Assembly: GCA_037893245.1 (NCBI GenBank)
Contig: JBAIAA010000104.1
Span: 721,001 to 785,000, forward strand
Source of the DNA: Crossaster papposus
Taxonomy: Eukaryota; Echinodermata; Asteroidea; Velatida; Solasteridae
Direction: 5' to 3'
Length of the DNA: 64,000 bases
The first letter of the stretch is position 1. Each line of letters starts with the position of its first letter. Positions 1-9,730 of the stretch are shown in pieces. The position numbers and the translations under genes were made by a program. A model generated the notes under the pieces. It searched no databases and was not told where the DNA came from. It saw only the letters and a program-made list of their open reading frames with translations.

Positions 1-1288
1 AATTGGGGCGTTTTCACTCCTTTTTCGAATTTTGGATTTTGTCTGTCGTTCTACGCCCCAACCGTTGTAAAGCATTGTGCCAATTAAAAAAGAAGTTGTG
101 ACCACAAAAGTTGCCAAAAACATGCCAAATACTTGACAATGTATATTGGAAAGCGCACACTGGCTTCTATACATGTTAAAGAAGAACTGTTATGGCTTTA
201 TTGGTACTCACGGTTATTTGGGGTTGCAAATCCGAGCAATTTTGACCAGCTTTTCAAAACAATGATGCCTATAACTTATTACGTCGCGGTCTATATAAAC
301 TACATAGACGTCCCGACAGCACCCGACTCGCGTAAAGAGCACACTATGCGAAGACGGGGGACACGACAATGGCTTTTCGAGCGACCACCAACGACTGTTT
401 TATGGTGCAAGAGCGCAGGCTTGCATCACTGCACTGTATAGCGCGCATGCGTGTGCGCGCGTAGCGGTACTTGTACAAAATAATGCAAATTCGTATTGAA
501 CCGGGCTAATTGCTGGCACACGATCAGGGGCCAATTTCACGGAGCTGCTAAGCACAAAAATGTGCTTAGCATGAAAATGTGTCCTTGGTCAAAACAAGGT
601 TACAGATCAAATTTTCACGTGATCTTTATTGTTTTTGATTGATAATCGGCTGGTTTTTTGCTTAGCATAAAAAACACGTAGAATTTTGGCTGATAAATTG
701 TTTTTAATGAGCAAGATGTTTTTGTGCTAAGCACATTTTTGTGCTTAGCAGCTCCGTGAAATTGGCCCCTGATCGTGTGCCAGCAATTAGCCCGGTTCAA
801 TACGAATTTGCATTATTTTGTACAAGTACCGCTACGCGCGCACACGCATGCGCGCTATACAGTGCAGCGATGCAAGCCTGCGCTCTTGCACCATAAAACA
901 GTCGTTGGTGGTCGCTCGAAAAGCCATTGTCGTGTCCCCCGTCTTCGCATAGTGTGCTCTTTACGTGAGTCAGGTGCTGTCGGGACGTCTATGTAGTTTA
1001 TATAGACCGCGACGTTATAGGCATCATTGTTTTGAAAAGCTGGTCAAAATTGCTCGGATTTGCAACCCCAAATAACCGTGAGTACCAATAAAGCCATAAC
1101 AGTTCTTCTTTAACATGTATAGAAGCCAGTGTGCGCTTTCCAATATACATTGTCAAGTATTTGGCATGTTTTTGGCAACTTTTGTGGTCACAACTTCTTT
1201 TTTAATTGGCACAATGCTTTACAACGGTTGGGGCGTAGAACGACAGACAAAATCCAAAATTCGAAAAAGGAGTGAAAACGCCCCAATT
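1..1288. repeat. Large inverted repeat (foldback element)
   Basis: The first ~575 bases are repeated in reverse complement at about 720-1288, leaving a core of about 145 bases. The outer end aattggggcg matches cgccccaatt at 1279-1288. The arms drift out of register by about 7 bases, so they are near-identical rather than perfect. Near the core the arms carry a smaller palindrome built on gcttagcac/gtgctaagc. Short open frames in both arms mirror each other and are not credible genes. The left end coincides with the window edge, so a target duplication cannot be checked. It resembles a foldback or long-TIR non-autonomous DNA element; no transposase is visible. Confidence 0.85.
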
Positions 1289-1514
1289 ATTGGGTCTAGC
1301 CTAACCCAGTGTAAAAGACTGCAGCTTAGGGGTCCAGTACCCATCCTAACGGATTTCAACATAACCTGGTGTTGAAGTTTGACTGGATGGGGATTGGGGT
1401 GTGGTACACAAGGTATTGGTGTAAGAATTCATTTTACAGTATATAAAATATCTCACATACGCTGTTGACATGTTTGTTGATAATTTCAATTGTAAATGTG
1501 AATGTTTATTGTAG

Positions 1515-1685
1515 TTATGAATGCGATGACTATATTCTGAATGACAATGCACTGGGTGATTTGAAACTGCTGCGTACAACCTTGGATGCGATCACCAAAC
1601 AATTGCTGTATGAATGTCAGACAAGGAGTGGTCGTCGTCTCTTGAGGGCGCTGTCCGTTGACACTGGAGAACAAATCAAACACAG
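1515..1685 (+). pseudogene. USP44/USP49-like exon (second half of zf-UBP domain), duplicated copy
   Basis: An acceptor ...ttattgtag precedes the exon and a donor gtatttgtg follows it. With one base completing a split codon, the frame reads [10 protein letters not shown], then [10 protein letters not shown], then TRSGRRLLR. This is the conserved block following the zinc-binding CxxC in vertebrate USP44 and USP49, deubiquitinases with an N-terminal zf-UBP ubiquitin-binding domain. Here the exon stands alone: its upstream partner exon (3444-3562) has no copy in front of it, because the duplicated block begins in the intron. It differs from the 3961-4131 copy by at least a Ser to Cys change (YECQT versus YESQT). 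The frame is open, but I infer a non-functional extra copy. Assignment to the USP44/49 group rests on recognised motifs; the two paralogues cannot be separated here. Confidence 0.8.
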
Positions 1686-1696
1686 GTATTTGTGAA

Positions 1697-2038
1697 TTAT
1701 GCTGCGTTCCAATCGCGTCGTGTTTATCCTGTTCACGAGTTCACGAGTCGTATAATGGCGTTCTAATCGCCTGGTAACTCGTGTTCACCAGTGGTGAACT
1801 CGAGGTGGGTTTTTTTTCTCCATGTTCACGACTTCATAACCAATGAAATACTCGCGCATGCGTGTTGGTTCACGTACGAGTTCTTGCTCGATAAAGAATG
1901 TCCTTACCGCACGACTAACTCGTCTGTGCGCAAGCGTCTTGGTGAGTAGCGTTTGGAATGCAACCCACTCGTGAAAATGGAGAAATTCACGGTGAACACG
2001 ATAAATACGACGCGATTGGAAGTTTGGAACGCAGCATG
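1697..2038. mobile_element. MITE-like element with inverted ends, copy 1
   Basis: The ends atgctgcgttcc and ggaacgcagcat are inverted repeats. They continue inward with cgcgtcgtgtttatc matching gataaatacgacgcg, the right arm having about 8 extra bases. The interior of about 250 bases repeats the words ttcacgag and gaactcg, and has no coding frame. A clear target duplication is not seen. An identical element sits in the second duplicated copy. Confidence 0.75.
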
Positions 2039-2050
2039 TATCCCCGGCTA

Positions 2051-2444
2051 GCGAATTGTTTTTTCACCGTAGGTGGGTGAGTCAAACTTCATGAATTATT
2101 CAGTAGTTGTATTGATCACTGTACAACACTTAGGTTCTAGGTCTCTTTTCCCCTTTAAATTACAAATTATCCAAAGATTTCAATTTGACTAGAAAAAAAG
2201 TGACCTACAGCAGGATTCGAACCAGGGATCTTAAATTCATAGCCCATCCCACTATCCACTACACTACGTATAGCAGTTCGACAACAGCTGTTCTTTAAAG
2301 CGATTTTAACTTGTTAACTATAACAACAATGCTGTGACGTCATGTTTTATTCTGATGAATAAACATAACTTCTTATCCAAACTACTGAATAATTCAAAAA
2401 GTTTGACTCGCCCACCTGTACCGTACCTACGGAAAAAAATTTGC
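2051..2444. mobile_element. Non-autonomous TIR element carrying a tRNA-like core, copy 1
   Basis: Inverted ends share ccgtaggt and gtgggtgagtcaaac (with gtttgactcgcccac on the right) and extend inward to tactgaataattc. The word ccccggcta flanks the element directly on both sides (2042-2050 and 2445-2453), which reads as a 9-base target-site duplication. Nine bases is typical of Mutator-like elements, so a MULE-type MITE is a reasonable inference. The interior holds the antisense tRNA-like segment. Confidence 0.75.
2201..2276 (-). repeat. tRNA-derived (SINE-like) segment, copy 1
   Basis: On the minus strand a perfect B-box ggttcgaatcc lies about 45 bases downstream of an A-box-like gtagtgtagtggatag, the spacing of a tRNA internal promoter. 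The 3' end gtaggtca has no good 5' acceptor partner, so this is a degenerate tRNA pseudogene or SINE head, not a working tRNA. It lies inside the TIR element. Confidence 0.65.
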
Positions 2445-2512
2445 CCCCGGCTAGGCTCCGTGCAACTGACCTCTAGTGGCCGTTAAATCCAAGATTTGCA
2501 TCCCATGTGTTT

Positions 2513-3239
2513 CATCTTGAATCTTATCTGATATATTATCAAGGAATTCAAGTGCTTGATCAGGCCCAAAACGAGTCGCCATGTCGCTTTTTCATCGCAA
2601 AAAAAACCCCAAAAAACACAAAACGTTCAACCCTATTTTTCTACATTTGTTTCAATAGCGCCCCCTATTGAATATCACATCAAACGAAAGCTCAACAATT
2701 GCTCTAAACAACCGAATGAGGGCGGTATATAAGGGGACCGTAGTTTTTTAGTTATGACCACTTATCAAAGTCCAAATTGAACGTGTTTTTGGTGGTCGCT
2801 AGCGACCGCAGTGTGCACCAAAGGGTTAAAAAAGTATTTTCATGTAAAAGAAAAATATTTTCCCCTTCTGTTTTTGTAAAAAAGTCAATTTGGATTTGTC
2901 CACCCCTACGAACATATTTTGGCCCTATCCCAAAACAAGAATTGCCTTGTTCCGACTGATTTTGCTTGGTCGAATCACATATATATTGACTTGACTATAA
3001 ACTGTATACTGTGAGCCAACTCACTCGAATTAATGACTGAATGACCTCGAGTCACTTATGACAATGACATTGTTAAGGAAGTATTTTATACACAGTGGCT
3101 GTCATTACAGCAGTCGGTGATCTGGGTACCTGACTACTCGACCTCACATTAACAATAATACTTGGATATCGCTCTTGGAACCAGACTGGTTGATAGTCAG
3201 GTTACAAGGGTGAAAGGTCAAGAGTATTGTGAATGTCAG
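2513..3239. other. Unassigned spacer between duplicated segments
   Basis: No gene is recognised. A TATA-like word tatataag lies at about 2726-2733 in ggcggtatataagggg, with no identifiable transcript start. Short open frames have no family resemblance. The stretch upstream of 3240 may be intron of the USP44/49-like gene. Confidence 0.4.
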
Positions 3240-3450
3240 GATAATCATGTCCGGGAATCAGATCATCATTTTATTAACTACTCTTTTCTTTTTCTAGGCT
3301 TGCTTGAGTTGCATTAATGAGCTTGTCTCTGTCAGGGAATCAGATTGCCATTTTAATAACTACTCTTTTTTAGGCTTGCTTGAGCTGCACCGATGAGCAT
3401 GTCGGGGAATCAGATTGTCATTTTATTAACTACTCTTTTTTAGGCTTGCT
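3240..3450 (+). repeat. Three tandem copies of an intron/exon boundary
   Basis: Three successive copies of about 70-80 bases each carry gggaatcagat, then attttattaactactc, a T-run ending in AG, and gcttgcttgag(c/t)tgca. The last copy runs into the full USP44/49-like exon at 3444. The two earlier ones (AG at about 3297 and 3373) are abortive duplicates of the acceptor and the first codons of the exon. Confidence 0.8.
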
Positions 3451-3562
3451 TGAGCTGCACCAATGTAGCTTGTTGACGCTACAATGAAGAGCATGCTGTG
3501 AAACACTTCCAGGAGACCAAACACCCAGTAGCCATTGAGGTCAATGACAGATATGTGTTTTG
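3444..3562 (+). pseudogene. USP44/USP49-like exon (first half of zf-UBP domain) with in-frame stop
   Basis: After an acceptor ctcttttttag the frame reads ACLSCTNVAC, a TGA stop, then RYNEEHAVKHFQETKHPVAI and EVNDRYVF. The donor is gtgagtaag. The split codon TG|T joins exactly to the 3961 exon, giving VFCYECDDY as in vertebrate USP44/USP49. The zf-UBP zinc ligands are visible: CxxC, the Cys of VAC, His of EEH and TKH, and the CYEC pair across the junction. The TGA at 3474-3476 occupies the Gly of the conserved ACGRY, a one-base change from GGA, and would cut the protein before most of the domain. The rest of the gene, including the peptidase C19 catalytic domain, is not in the window. Likely a subtelomeric gene fragment; a sequencing or haplotype artefact is possible. 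Confidence 0.85.
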
Positions 3563-3960
3563 GTGAGTAAGGGTGCCATACTCTACAAACAATTGGTTGG
3601 TCACCACTCAAAATCGATAATTACACATTTGATGTGAAACTGCCTTGTTGAATTTACTAGAAACCATAACTATATCCTGGCAAATTCAAACACCATATGG
3701 CAAACTGTACACACAAACTGTTGGACTTTGATTCTGGAGGTATGCCTAACCCAGTGTAAAAGACTGTCAGCTTAGGGGTCCAGTACCCATCCTAACGGAT
3801 TTCAACAAAACCTGGTGTTGAAGTTTGACTGGATGGGGATTGGGGTGTGGTACACAAGGTATTGGTGTAAGAATTCATTTTACAGTATATAAAATATCTC
3901 ACATACGCTGTTGACATGTTTGTTGATAATTTCAATTGTAAATGTGAATGTTTATTGTAG

Positions 3961-4131
3961 TTATGAATGCGATGACTATATTCTGAATGACAATGCACTG
4001 GGTGATTTGAAACTGCTGCGTACCACCTTGGATGCGATCACCAAACAATTGCTGTATGAAAGTCAGACAAGGAGTGGTCGTCGTCTCTTGAGGGCGCTGT
4101 CCGTTGACACTGGAGAACAAATCAAACACAG
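3961..4131 (+). pseudogene. USP44/USP49-like exon (second half of zf-UBP domain), original position
   Basis: This is the same 171-base exon as 1515-1685, here 398 bases downstream of the first zf-UBP exon with compatible phase (TG|T). The acceptor is ttattgtag and the donor gtatttgtg. It encodes the block from [10 protein letters not shown] to the [12 protein letters not shown] segment that follows the zinc finger in USP44/49. The exon is intact, but the gene is judged broken because of the TGA in the preceding exon and because no later exon, including the Cys and His catalytic boxes, could be found downstream. Confidence 0.85.
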
Positions 4132-4142
4132 GTATTTGTGAA

Positions 4143-4484
4143 TTATGCTGCGTTCCAATCGCGTCGTGTTTATCGTGTTCACGAGTTCACGAGTCGTATA
4201 ATGGCGTTCTAATCGCCTGGTAACTCGTGTTCACCAGTGGTGAACTCGAGGTGGGTTTTTTGTTCTCCATGTTCACGACTTCATAACCAATGAAATACTC
4301 GCGCATGCGTGTTGGTTCACGTACGAGTTCTTGCTCGATAAAGAATGTCCTTACCGCACGACTAACTCGTCTGTGCGCAAGCGTCTTGGTGAGTAGCGTT
4401 TGGAATGCAACCCACTCGTGAAAATGGAGAAATTCACGGTGAACACGATAAATACGACGCGATTGGAAGTTTGGAACGCAGCAT
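4143..4484. mobile_element. MITE-like element with inverted ends, copy 2
   Basis: Same element as at 1697-2038, carried along in the segmental duplication. The left arm reads tatcgtgttcac, restoring the match with the right arm that copy 1 lost by one substitution (tatcctgtt). Confidence 0.75.
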
Positions 4485-4497
4485 GTATCCCCGGCTA

Positions 4498-4891
4498 GCG
4501 AATTGTTTTTTCACCGTAGGTGGGTGAGTCAAACTTCATGAATTATTCAGTAGTTGTATTGATCACTGTACAACACTTAGGTTCTAGGTCTCTTTTCCCC
4601 TTTAAATTACAAATTATCCAAAGATTTCAATTTGACTAGAAAAAAAGTGACCTACAGCAGGATTCGAACCAGGGATCTTAAATTCATAGCCCATCCCACT
4701 ATCCACTACACTACGTATAGCAGTTCGACAACAGCTGTTCTTTAAAGCGATTTTAACTTGTTAACTATAACAACAATGCTGTGACGTCATGTTTTATTCT
4801 GATGAATAAACATAACTTCTTATCCAAACTACTGAATAATTCAAAAAGTTTGACTCGCCCACCTGTACCGTACCTACGGAAAAAAATTCGC
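4498..4891. mobile_element. Non-autonomous TIR element carrying a tRNA-like core, copy 2
   Basis: Same element as 2051-2444, again flanked by ccccggcta on both sides. This copy keeps the right end as aattcgc, which matches the left end gcgaatt better than copy 1 does. The minus-strand tRNA-like segment lies at 4648-4723. Confidence 0.75.
4648..4723 (-). repeat. tRNA-derived (SINE-like) segment, copy 2
   Basis: Same minus-strand B-box (ggttcgaatcc) and A-box-like word as at 2201-2276. No acceptor stem can form at the 5' side. Confidence 0.65.
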
Positions 4892-4959
4892 CCCCGGCTA
4901 GGCTCCGTGCAACTGACCTCTAGTGGCCGTTAAATCCAAGATTTGCATCCCATGTGTTT

Positions 4960-5670
4960 TTTGTTGTCAAATTCTAATGTCGCGAAGCCTCCGAGGAAAG
5001 TTGATTTCCGAAGTGAAGGTTTTCTCTAAATTTTCGCTGTACTAAGTACAACTCAGTAGTAGGTAAGTTAAACCCCGCCACTCACTTCATATTTGAATAC
5101 TAGGGTAAACACCCAAACAAATCTGCAAATAAACCTGGCCGACATTCTGACAAACAAACCTGATACTGAATGTGCGCAAACCTATGGAGCCGAGTACCAG
5201 TTTTTTATCGATCGGTTGATTTCAACAGGTGGCGCCCTGTGCTACGGCGTACTTAGTAAAGAAAGGGAGCATCGCACGCACGGCGAACCACTCGAAAATA
5301 TGTCGTCAAAAAAATTCCTCAATCTAAAAAGAAGACCAACTCTCATCGTATTTGAGGGCCAGAGGTGTTGTAGTAAATGATGAAAAGCACAAAGAGCTTG
5401 CCGAGAAGGCATACCGGGCCGAAAAGCTTGGTTTAGTTACAAAACAGCTCCCTTTGTCTCCCCATCATGCTTTGCGCTACGTCTTTGGGATTGCGATCAG
5501 CAACCTTATATATGCTTTTATATTGTATTTTAAGAATAATTGTGGAAATCTTTTCACACATTGTTGCACTAGTAATTAAATTTAATAAAGCCTAGCATTT
5601 AGCCAATTTGATGTCGAACGTTAGACTGAACAATGTATTTTTAAGGTCGAACAAAACAAAACACGTGGGT
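4960..5670 (+). other. Unassigned region with possible degenerate coding frames
   Basis: An open frame runs 5093-5380 without an ATG start (its first usable codon is TTG). A second overlapping frame covers 5352-5579 with protein-like composition (for example VVVNDEKHKELAEKAYRAEK). Together they could be one frameshifted reading frame, with a polyadenylation-like aataaa at 5584. I recognise no family. It could be 3' sequence of a decayed gene or chance. Confidence 0.25.
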
Positions 5671-5673
5671 TTG

Positions 5674-7709
5674 TTATTCAAAATTCGGTCTCAGAATTCC
5701 TTGCTCACAACTGAGCCAACTCGACCGTAGGTCCGATAAATGGAAAGACACGCCGACCGTTGAGACACGCCGACCGTTGAGACACGCCGACCGTTGAGAC
5801 ACGCCGACCGTTGAGACACGCCGACCGTTGAGACACGCCGACCGTTGAGACACGCTTACCGTTGAGACACGCCGACCGTTGAGACAGGCCGACCGTTGAG
5901 ACAGGCCGACCGTTGAGACAGGCCGACCGTTGGGACACGCCGACCATTGAGACAAGCCGACCGTTGAGACAACTCGCCGTTGAGTGGGTTGAGTGGGTTG
6001 AGTAGGGTGGGTAGGGTGGGTAGGGTGGGTAGGGTGAGTAGGTGTAGAGAAGGGTGGGAAGGGTGAGTAGGTGTAGGGGAGGGTGAGTAGGTGTAGGGAA
6101 GGGTGAGTAGGTGTAGGGAAGGGTGAGTAGGTGTAGGGAAGGGTGAGTAGGTGTAGGGAAGGGTGAGTAGGATGAGACAGGCCGACCGTTGAGACGACGC
6201 CGACCGTTGAGACACGCCGACCGTTGAGGTACGCCGACTGTTGAGACACGCCGACCGTTGAGACACGCCGACCGTTGAGACATGTGTCTCAACGGTCGAC
6301 AGGTCTCGACACATCAAAGTGTCTCATTACGTCAACCCACGTCGACCCACGTCTTGACACGTTGACCCACGTCGAGACACGCCGACCGTAGGGTGAGTAG
6401 CTGTAGGGAAGGGTGGATAGGTGTAGGGAAGGGTGAGTAGGTGTAGGGAAGGGTGAGTAGGTGTAGGGAAGGGTGAGTAGGGTGAGACAGGCCGACCGTT
6501 GAGACGACGCCGACCGTTGAGACACGCCGACCGTTGAGGTACGCCGACTGTTGAGACACGCCGACCGTTGAGACACGCCGACCGTTGAGACACGTGTCTC
6601 AACGGTCGACAGGTCTCGACACATCAAAGTGTCTCATTACGTCAACCCACGTCGACCCACGTCTTGACACGTGGACCCACGTCGAGACACGCCGACCGTA
6701 GGGTGAGTAGGTGTAGGGAAGGGTGGATAGGTGTAGGGAAGGGTGAGTAGGTGTAGGGAAGGGTGAGTAGGGTGAGACAGGCCGACCGTTGAGACGACGC
6801 CGACCGTTGAGACACGCCGACCGTTGAGGTACGCCGACCGTTGAGACACGCCGACCGTTGAGACACGCCGACCGTTGAGACACGTGTCTCAACGGTCGAC
6901 AGGTCTCGACACATCAAAGTGTCTCATTACGTCAACCCACGTCGACCCACGTCTTGACACGTCGACCCACGTCGAGACACGCCGACCGTAGGGTGAGTAG
7001 GTGTAGGGAAGGGTGAGTAGGTGTAGGGAAGGGTGAGTAGGTGTAGGGAAGGGTGAGTAGGTGTAGGGAAGGGTGAGTAGGTGTAGGGAAGGGTGAGTAG
7101 GTGTAGGGAAGGGTGAGTAGGTGTAGGGAAGGGTGAGTAGGGTGAGACAGGCCGACCGTTGAGACGACGCCGACCGTTGAGACACGCCGACCGTCGAGGT
7201 ACGCCGACCGTTGAGACACGCCGACCGTTGAGACACGCCGACCGTTGAGACACGTGTCTCAATTGTCGACAGGTATCGACACATCAAAGTGTCTCATTAC
7301 GTCAACCCACGTCGACCCACGTCTTGACACGTCGACCCACGTCGAGACACGCCGACCGTAGGGTGAGTAGGTGTAGGGAAGGGTGGGTAGGTGTAGGGAA
7401 GGGTGAGTAGGTGTAGGAAAGGGTGAGTAGGTGTAGGGAAGGGTGAGTAGGTGTAGGGAAGTGTGAGTAGGGTGAGACAGGCCGACCGTTAAGACGACGC
7501 CGACCGTTGAGACACATCAAGGTCTCGACACATCAAGTAGGGTGAGTAGGTGTAGGGAAGTGTGAGTAGGGTGAGACAGGCCAACCGTTGAGACACGCCG
7601 ATCGTTGAGGTACGCCGACCGTTGAGACACGCCAACCGTTGAGACACGCCGACCGTTGAGACACGCCGACCGTTGAGACACGCCGACCGTTGAGACACGC
7701 CGACCGTTG
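5674..7709. repeat. Higher-order repeat unit 1 of the minisatellite
   Basis: It begins with the ~75-base unique head (ttattcaaaattcgg to gataaatggaaa). It then carries 17-mer runs, a G-rich run with three successive gggtagggt words near 6004-6030, and four ~300-bp blocks with junctions near 6291, 6594, 6892 and 7254. Confidence 0.85.
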
Positions 7710-9730
7710 TTATTCAAAATTCGGTCTCAGAATTCATTGCTCACAACTGAGCCAACTCGACCGTAGGTCCGATAAATGGAAAGACACGCCGACCGTTGAG
7801 ACACGCCGACCGTTGAGACACGCCGACCGTTGAGACACGCCGACCGTTGAGACACGCTTACCGTTGAGACACGCCGACCGTTGAGACAGGCCGACCGTTG
7901 AGACAGGCCGACCGTTGAGACAGGCCGACCGTTGAGACAGGCCGACCATTGGGACACGCCGACCGTTGAGACAAGCCGACCGTTGAGACAACTCGCCGTT
8001 GAGTGGGTTGAGTGGGTTGAGTAGGGTGGGTAGGGTGAGTAGGTGTAGGGAAGGGTGGGAAGGGTGAGTAGGTGTAGGGAAGGGTGGATAGGTGTAGGGA
8101 AGGGTGAGTAGGTGTAGGGAAGGGTGAGTAGGTGTAGGGAAGGGTGAGTAGGGTGAGACAGGCCGACCGTTGAGACGACGCCGACCGTTGAGACACGCCG
8201 ACCGTTGAGGTACGCCGACTGTTGAGACACGCCGACCGTTGAGACACGCCGACCGTTGAGACATGTGTCTCAACGGTCGACAGGTCTCGACACATCAAAG
8301 TGTCTCATTACGTCAACCCACGTCGACCCACGTCTTGACACGTTGACCCACGTCGAGACACGCCGACCGTAGGGTGAGTAGATGTAGGGAAGGGTGGATA
8401 GGTGTAGGGAAGGGTGAGTAGGTGTAGGGAAGGGTGAGTAGGTGTAGGGAAGGGTGAGTAGGGTGAGACAGGCCGACCGTTGAGACGACGCCGACCGTTG
8501 AGACACGCCGACCGTTGAGGTACGCCGACTGTTGAGACACGCCGACTGTTGAGACACGCCGACCGTTGAGACACGCCGACCGTTGAGACACGTGTCTCAA
8601 CGGTCGACAGGTCTCGACACATCAAAGTGTCTCATTACGTCAACCCACGTCGACCCACGTCTTGACACGTCGACCCACGTCGAGACACGCCGACCGTAGG
8701 GTGAGTAGGTGTAGGGAAGGGTGGATAGGTGTAGGGAAGGGTGAGTAGGTGTAGGGAAGGGTGAGTAGGGTGAGACAGGCCGACCGTTGAGACGACGCCG
8801 ACCGTTGAGACACGCCGACCGTTGAGGTACGCCGACCGTTGAGACACGCCGACCGTTGAGACACGCCGACCGTTGAGACACGTGTCTCAACGGTCGACAG
8901 GTCTCGACACATCAAAGTGTCTCATTACGTCAACCCACGTCGACCCACGTCTTGACACGTCGACCCACGTCGAGACACGCCGACCGTAGGGTGAGTAGGT
9001 GTAGGGAAGGGTGAGTAGGTGTAGGGAAGGGTGAGTAGGTGTACGGAAGGGTGAGTAGGTGTAGGGAAGGGTGAGTAGGTGTAGGGAAGGGTGAGTAGGT
9101 GTAGGGAAGGGTGAGTAGGTGTAGGGAAGGGTGAGTAGGTGTAGGGAAGGGTGAGTAGGTGTAGGGAAGGGTGAGTAGGGTGAGACAGGCCGACCGTTGA
9201 GACGACGCCGACCGTTGAGACACGCCGACCGTCGAGGTACGCCGACCGTTGAGACACGCCGACCGTTGAGACACGCCGACCGTTGAGACACGTGTCTCAA
9301 TTGTCGACAGGTCTCGACACATCAAAGTGTCTCATTACGTCAACCCACGTCGACCCACGTCTTGACACGTCGACCCACGTCGAGACACGCCGACCGTAGG
9401 GTGAGTAGGTGTAGGGAAGGGTGGGTAGGTGTAGGGAAGGGTGAGTAGGTGTAGGAAAGGGTGAGTAGGTGTAGGGAAGGGTGAGTAGGTGTAGGGAAGT
9501 GTGAGTAGGGTGAGACAGGCCGACCGTTAAGACGACGCCGACCGTTGAGACACATCAAGGTCTCGACACATCAAGTAGGGTGAGTAGGTGTAGGGAAGTG
9601 TGAGTAGGGTGAGACAGGCCAACCGTTGAGACACGCCGATCGTTGAGGTACGCCGACCGTTGAGACACGCCAACCGTTGAGACACGCCGACCGTTGAGAC
9701 ACGCCGACCGTTGAGACACGCCGACCGTTG
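7710..9730. repeat. Higher-order repeat unit 2 of the minisatellite
   Basis: Nearly identical to unit 1, with block junctions near 8271, 8592, 8883 and 9294. It differs in the number of internal 17-mers and 20-mers, as expected from unequal exchange. Confidence 0.85.

Larger units (their letters stand above)
1299..2512. repeat. 1.2 kb segmental duplication, copy 1
   Basis: This segment matches 3744-4959 with only a handful of substitutions and single-base indels (about 99% by eye). It contains part of an intron, one USP44/49-like exon with its donor site, and two nested TIR elements. The left limit abuts the foldback element and the right limit is at the shared word catgtgttt. The high identity suggests a recent duplication. 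Confidence 0.9.
3744..4959. repeat. 1.2 kb segmental duplication, copy 2
   Basis: This is the partner of 1299-2512. It sits in normal gene order, downstream of the 3444-3562 exon, so it is probably the source. Differences from copy 1 include gactgtcag for gactgcag, caacaaaacc for caacataacc and aaattcgccc for aaatttgccc. Confidence 0.9.

Noticed and set aside
133-1375. Small open frames in the foldback element
   Set aside because: They mirror each other across the palindrome and show no coding features.
2201-2276. Functional tRNA gene on the minus strand
   Set aside because: B-box is good, but no acceptor stem pairs and it is embedded in a TIR element, so it is a tRNA-derived remnant.
2726-2733. 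TATA box (tatataag) as promoter of the USP44/49-like gene
   Set aside because: No initiator, first exon or transcript can be tied to it, and such words are common in AT-rich DNA.
5093-5579. Two frames as one novel protein gene
   Set aside because: The first frame has no ATG, joining them needs a frameshift, and no motif is recognised. Listed only as an unassigned region.
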